This document shows, piece after piece, positions 12,139-14,116 of a stretch of 14,116 bases of DNA. Origin of the DNA: JBIOUF01 sp044866695 (GTDB lineage Bacteria; Actinomycetota; Actinomycetes; Propionibacteriales; Nocardioidaceae); NCBI GenBank assembly GCA_044866695.1, contig JBIOUF010000176.1, positions 1 to 14,116 of the forward strand. The letters run 5' to 3'. The position numbers were made by a program, and so were the translations under genes. Numbering within the stretch: the stretch's first letter is position 1; each line of letters starts with the position of its first letter. The notes below the pieces were generated by a model. The model saw only the letters and a program-made list of their open reading frames with translations, did no database searches and was not told the origin of the DNA.

Positions 12139-12402
12139 ATGACGGCGTCACCCGAAGCAGCACCGGTCACCGTGTACTCCACGCAGTGGTGCGGCTACTG
12201 CCACCGGCTCACCGGACAGCTCGACCGGGCCGGCATCCGGTACGACGTCGTCGACATCGAGCGCGAGACCGACGCGGCCGCCGTCGTCGCGCGGGTCAAC
12301 CAGGGCAACCTCACCGTCCCGACCGTGGTGTTCGCCGACGGGTCGGCGCAGACCAACCCGTCGCTGCGCGAGGTCCAGGCGAAGCTGGCCGGGCTGTCCT
12401 GA
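12139..12402 (+). CDS. mrx1: Mycoredoxin (glutaredoxin-like, CGYC)
   Basis: This 87-residue thioredoxin-fold protein has the active site WCGYC (Cys18, Cys21), a cis-proline in LTVPTVVF (Pro61) and QTNPS (71-75). This is the mycoredoxin-1 pattern. Mycoredoxin uses mycothiol to reduce mycothiolated proteins and disulfides in the cytoplasm, in place of glutaredoxin and glutathione. The ATG has GAAGGGA about six bases upstream. It diverges from uvrD2 and converges on nudC with nine bases between the stops; this neighbourhood is also found around the M. tuberculosis gene (Rv3198A, from memory). The gene is complete and of normal length. Confidence 0.92.
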   Translation: MTASPEAAPVTVYSTQWCGYCHRLTGQLDRAGIRYDVVDIERETDAAAVVARVNQGNLTVPTVVFADGSAQTNPSLREVQAKLAGLS

Positions 12403-12411
12403 CCGCGCGCC

Positions 12412-13365
12412 TCACCACGACCCGGGCAGCTCCCCGCCGTACCACGCCTCGATCAGCGACCGGCTGATCGAGATCCGGCCGGGCAGCAGCAGCCGCCCCG
12501 CCTCCACCTCGGTGCACAGCTCCTCGCGGGTGAACCAGCGGGCCTGCTCGATCTCCGCGCCGTCGACGTTGATGACCGTGGTCACCGCACGGGCGAAGAA
12601 GCCCACCATCAGGCTGGCCGGGAACGGCCAGGGCTGGTTGCCGAAGTAGGTCACGTCGGTGACCTCGATGCCGACCTCCTCCGCGACCTCGCGGGTCACC
12701 GCCTGCTCCAGGCTCTCCCCCGGGTCGACGAACCCGGCGAGGGTGGAGTACCGCCCCTGCGGCCAGCGCGGCTGCCGGCCGAGCAGAGCCCGGTCCCCGT
12801 CGCTGACCAGCATGATGACCGCGGGGTCGGTCCGCGGGAACTGGTGACGGCGGCACTTGTCGCAGGTCAGCACGTGCCCGCCGTCGTGGACGGTGAGGGT
12901 GCCCCCGCACCGTGGGCAGAACCGGTGCGCCTGGTGCCACTCGGCCAGCGACACCGCGTGGACGAGCAGCCCGGCGTCGGTCGCCGAGAGGGACGGGCCG
13001 ACCTGGCGCAGCGCCGCCCAGGTCGCCTCCCACGTCGCCTGGCTGTCGACCCGGTCGACCTGGTCGACCACGACCGCGAAGTGCGCGACCTCGTCCCGCA
13101 TCCCCAGGAAGAGCCGCTCCCCTTCCGGCGCCTCGTCCGGCCCGAGCCAGCGCACCGCGGTGCCGGTCTCGTCGACCGGGAACCGCCCCTCGCGCAGGAC
13201 CAGCACCCTGGTCCTCGGGTCGGCCCAGGCGCGGGCCAGCCAGTCCTGGTCGGTGCGGTGCGCGCCGGCGCGGTTGTGGCTGGTCATGGACAGCGCGATG
13301 TCCACCGAGAACGCGGCGGGAAACGGCGGGTTCCGCGAGGTGGCGGAGTCCTCGGGCGGCGACAC
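12412..13365 (-). CDS. nudC: NudC, NAD(H) pyrophosphatase / RNA NAD-cap hydrolase
   Basis: This 317-residue enzyme has a zinc ribbon, CPRCG (Cys150, Cys153) with CDKC (Cys168, Cys171). The Nudix box GFVDPGESLEQAVTREVAEE runs from 211 to 230 and on through VGI to 233, and the NudC signature QPWPFPASLM (244-253) follows. NudC splits NADH into NMNH and AMP and removes NAD caps from RNA. The N-terminal 140 residues form the variable domain. The GTG at 13365 is preferred because TAGGCT ends six bases before it (leaderless); Met27 would be the next option. It converges on the mycoredoxin gene and diverges from deoD. Confidence 0.95.
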   Translation of the reverse strand: MSPPEDSATSRNPPFPAAFSVDIALSMTSHNRAGAHRTDQDWLARAWADPRTRVLVLREGRFPVDETGTAVRWLGPDEAPEGERLFLGMRDEVAHFAVVVDQVDRVDSQATWEATWAALRQVGPSLSATDAGLLVHAVSLAEWHQAHRFCPRCGGTLTVHDGGHVLTCDKCRRHQFPRTDPAVIMLVSDGDRALLGRQPRWPQGRYSTLAGFVDPGESLEQAVTREVAEEVGIEVTDVTYFGNQPWPFPASLMVGFFARAVTTVINVDGAEIEQARWFTREELCTEVEAGRLLLPGRISISRSLIEAWYGGELPGSW

Positions 13366-13371
13366 CCGGCG

Positions 13372-13381
13372 AGCCTATGCT
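13372..13381. promoter_or_regulatory. Overlapping divergent -10 boxes of nudC and deoD
   Basis: The ten bases AGCCTATGCT hold both elements. TATGCT (13376-13381) lies eight bases before the deoD ATG. On the reverse strand TAGGCT (13377-13372) lies six bases before the nudC GTG. The start codons are only 24 bases apart, so both mRNAs should be leaderless and polymerase cannot use both boxes at once. Confidence 0.55.
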
Positions 13382-13389
13382 GCCGGTCC

Positions 13390-14094
13390 ATGAGCCTTCA
13401 CATCGCCGCCGAGCCCGGACAGGTGGCCCCGATCGTGCTGCTCCCGGGCGACCCGCTGCGCGCGCGATGGGTCGCCCAGACCTTCCTCGACGACGCCGAG
13501 TGCTACTCCGAGCTGCGCGGGATGTACGGCTACACGGGCAGCTACCAGGGCGTGCCGGTCTCCGTGCAGGGCTCGGGCATGGGGATGCCGTCGCTGGCGA
13601 TCTACGTCACCGAGCTGTTCGGCGAGTACGGCGTCGAGGCGGTCGTCCGGATCGGCTCGTGTGGCGCCCTGTCGGACTCCCTGGGCCTGCGCGATCTCGT
13701 GCTCGCCTCAGGCGCGTGCACCGACTCGGCCGCGAACCGGATCCGCTTCCACGGCCTCGACTACGCGCCGGTCGCCGACTTCGGCCTGCTGCGGCGGGCC
13801 TACGACGCCGCCCAGGCGCTGCCGGTCCGCACCGAGGTCGGGCTGCTGCTGAGCAGCGACTCCTTCTACCACCCTCGGCCCGAGCTGACCCGGCTGATGG
13901 CCGACCACGGCGTCCTCGCCGTGGAGATGGAGGCCTCGGCCCTCTACACCCTCGCCGCCCAGCACCACCGGCGCGCCCTGGCGGTCTGCACGGTGTCCGA
14001 CCACATCGTCACCGGCGACCAGCTGTCCGCCCTGGAACGCCAGGAGACCTTCGGGCACATGGTCGGCGTCGCCCTCGCCGCCCTGCTCGCCTGA
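13390..14094 (+). CDS. deoD: DeoD-type hexameric purine-nucleoside phosphorylase
   Basis: This 234-residue enzyme splits purine (deoxy)nucleosides with phosphate to give the base and (deoxy)ribose 1-phosphate in salvage. It lines up residue for residue with the E. coli enzyme. The phosphate and substrate residues His4, Gly20, Arg24, Arg43, Arg87 and Ser90 (RIGSCG), Glu179-Met180-Glu181 (VEMEAS), the catalytic Asp204 (VSDH) and Arg217 all fall at the same numbers. The ATG at 13390 follows a TATGCT -10 box by eight bases without a Shine-Dalgarno sequence. It diverges from nudC. The last 22 bases of the window after it hold no gene but end in the TTGACGGCTCG motif of the 22-bp array, inverted. 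Confidence 0.95.
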   Translation: MSLHIAAEPGQVAPIVLLPGDPLRARWVAQTFLDDAECYSELRGMYGYTGSYQGVPVSVQGSGMGMPSLAIYVTELFGEYGVEAVVRIGSCGALSDSLGLRDLVLASGACTDSAANRIRFHGLDYAPVADFGLLRRAYDAAQALPVRTEVGLLLSSDSFYHPRPELTRLMADHGVLAVEMEASALYTLAAQHHRRALAVCTVSDHIVTGDQLSALERQETFGHMVGVALAALLA

Positions 14095-14099
14095 CTCCC

Positions 14100-14116
14100 T
14101 CCCACCGAGCCGTCAA
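14100..14116 (-). repeat. Inverted copy of the array motif at the window edge
   Basis: The reverse strand begins TTGACGGCTCGGTGGG at the right edge. Its first 11 bases equal the core of the tandem array at 800-899. The copy may continue beyond the window. Confidence 0.4.

Overview
This 14.1 kb window is very GC-rich. Its genes use GTG and TTG starts often, many appear to be read from leaderless transcripts, and it carries a WhiB7 regulator, a mycobacterial-type UvrD2 helicase and a mycoredoxin. It is therefore almost certainly the chromosome of an actinomycete (Actinomycetota). Repeats with GGTTGAG/CTCGAGACC ends resemble those I associate with Nocardioidaceae and Intrasporangiaceae, but I cannot fix the genus. 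There is no transposase, integrase, phage gene, CRISPR array, tRNA or rRNA. This looks like core chromosome.

Left part (1-5.6 kb): the start of a membrane protein leaves the window leftwards, followed by moaE (molybdopterin synthase large subunit). Next comes an intergenic region with a GGTTGAG-type palindromic repeat and a 22-bp tandem array. It leads into a rightward pair with a 4-base overlap: a zincin-like protein of the 'F420 biosynthesis associated' family and a Nudix hydrolase. Converging on these is a leftward pair: a HhH-PHP phosphoesterase-like protein and a YgjP-type HExxH metallopeptidase. A 325-bp gene-free stretch follows, with a cluster of DnaA-box-like sequences and a promoter-led, long-hairpin candidate small RNA. 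After it lies a leftward enoyl-CoA hydratase-like protein that lacks both catalytic glutamates.

Middle part (5.6-9.1 kb): a 52-residue zinc ribbon (DUF5679-like) with an intrinsic terminator, an E1-like protein of the TOMM leader-binding/cyclodehydratase type without any YcaO or precursor peptide nearby, and an ABC1/UbiB-family kinase. Converging on the kinase are a 54-residue double-CxxC protein and a 64-residue arginine-rich protein.

Right part (9.1-14.1 kb): whiB7 with a full regulatory leader (WhiB7-type promoter, a 76-codon upstream ORF with a strong Shine-Dalgarno, two hairpins), uvrD2, and divergently the mycoredoxin gene, which converges on nudC. nudC and deoD diverge from overlapping leaderless promoters. 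From memory, the order zincin / E1-like / ABC1 kinase / whiB7 / uvrD2 / mycoredoxin / nudC resembles the Rv3195-Rv3199c region of Mycobacterium tuberculosis, which supports the assignments. The functional themes are antibiotic-stress control (WhiB7 and possibly its neighbours), redox and NAD-cap metabolism (mycoredoxin, NudC), DNA repair (UvrD2) and nucleotide salvage (DeoD). The least explained items are the whiB7 leader and its small downstream gene, the DnaA-box/hairpin intergenic region, and the orphan E1-like/ABC1 pair.
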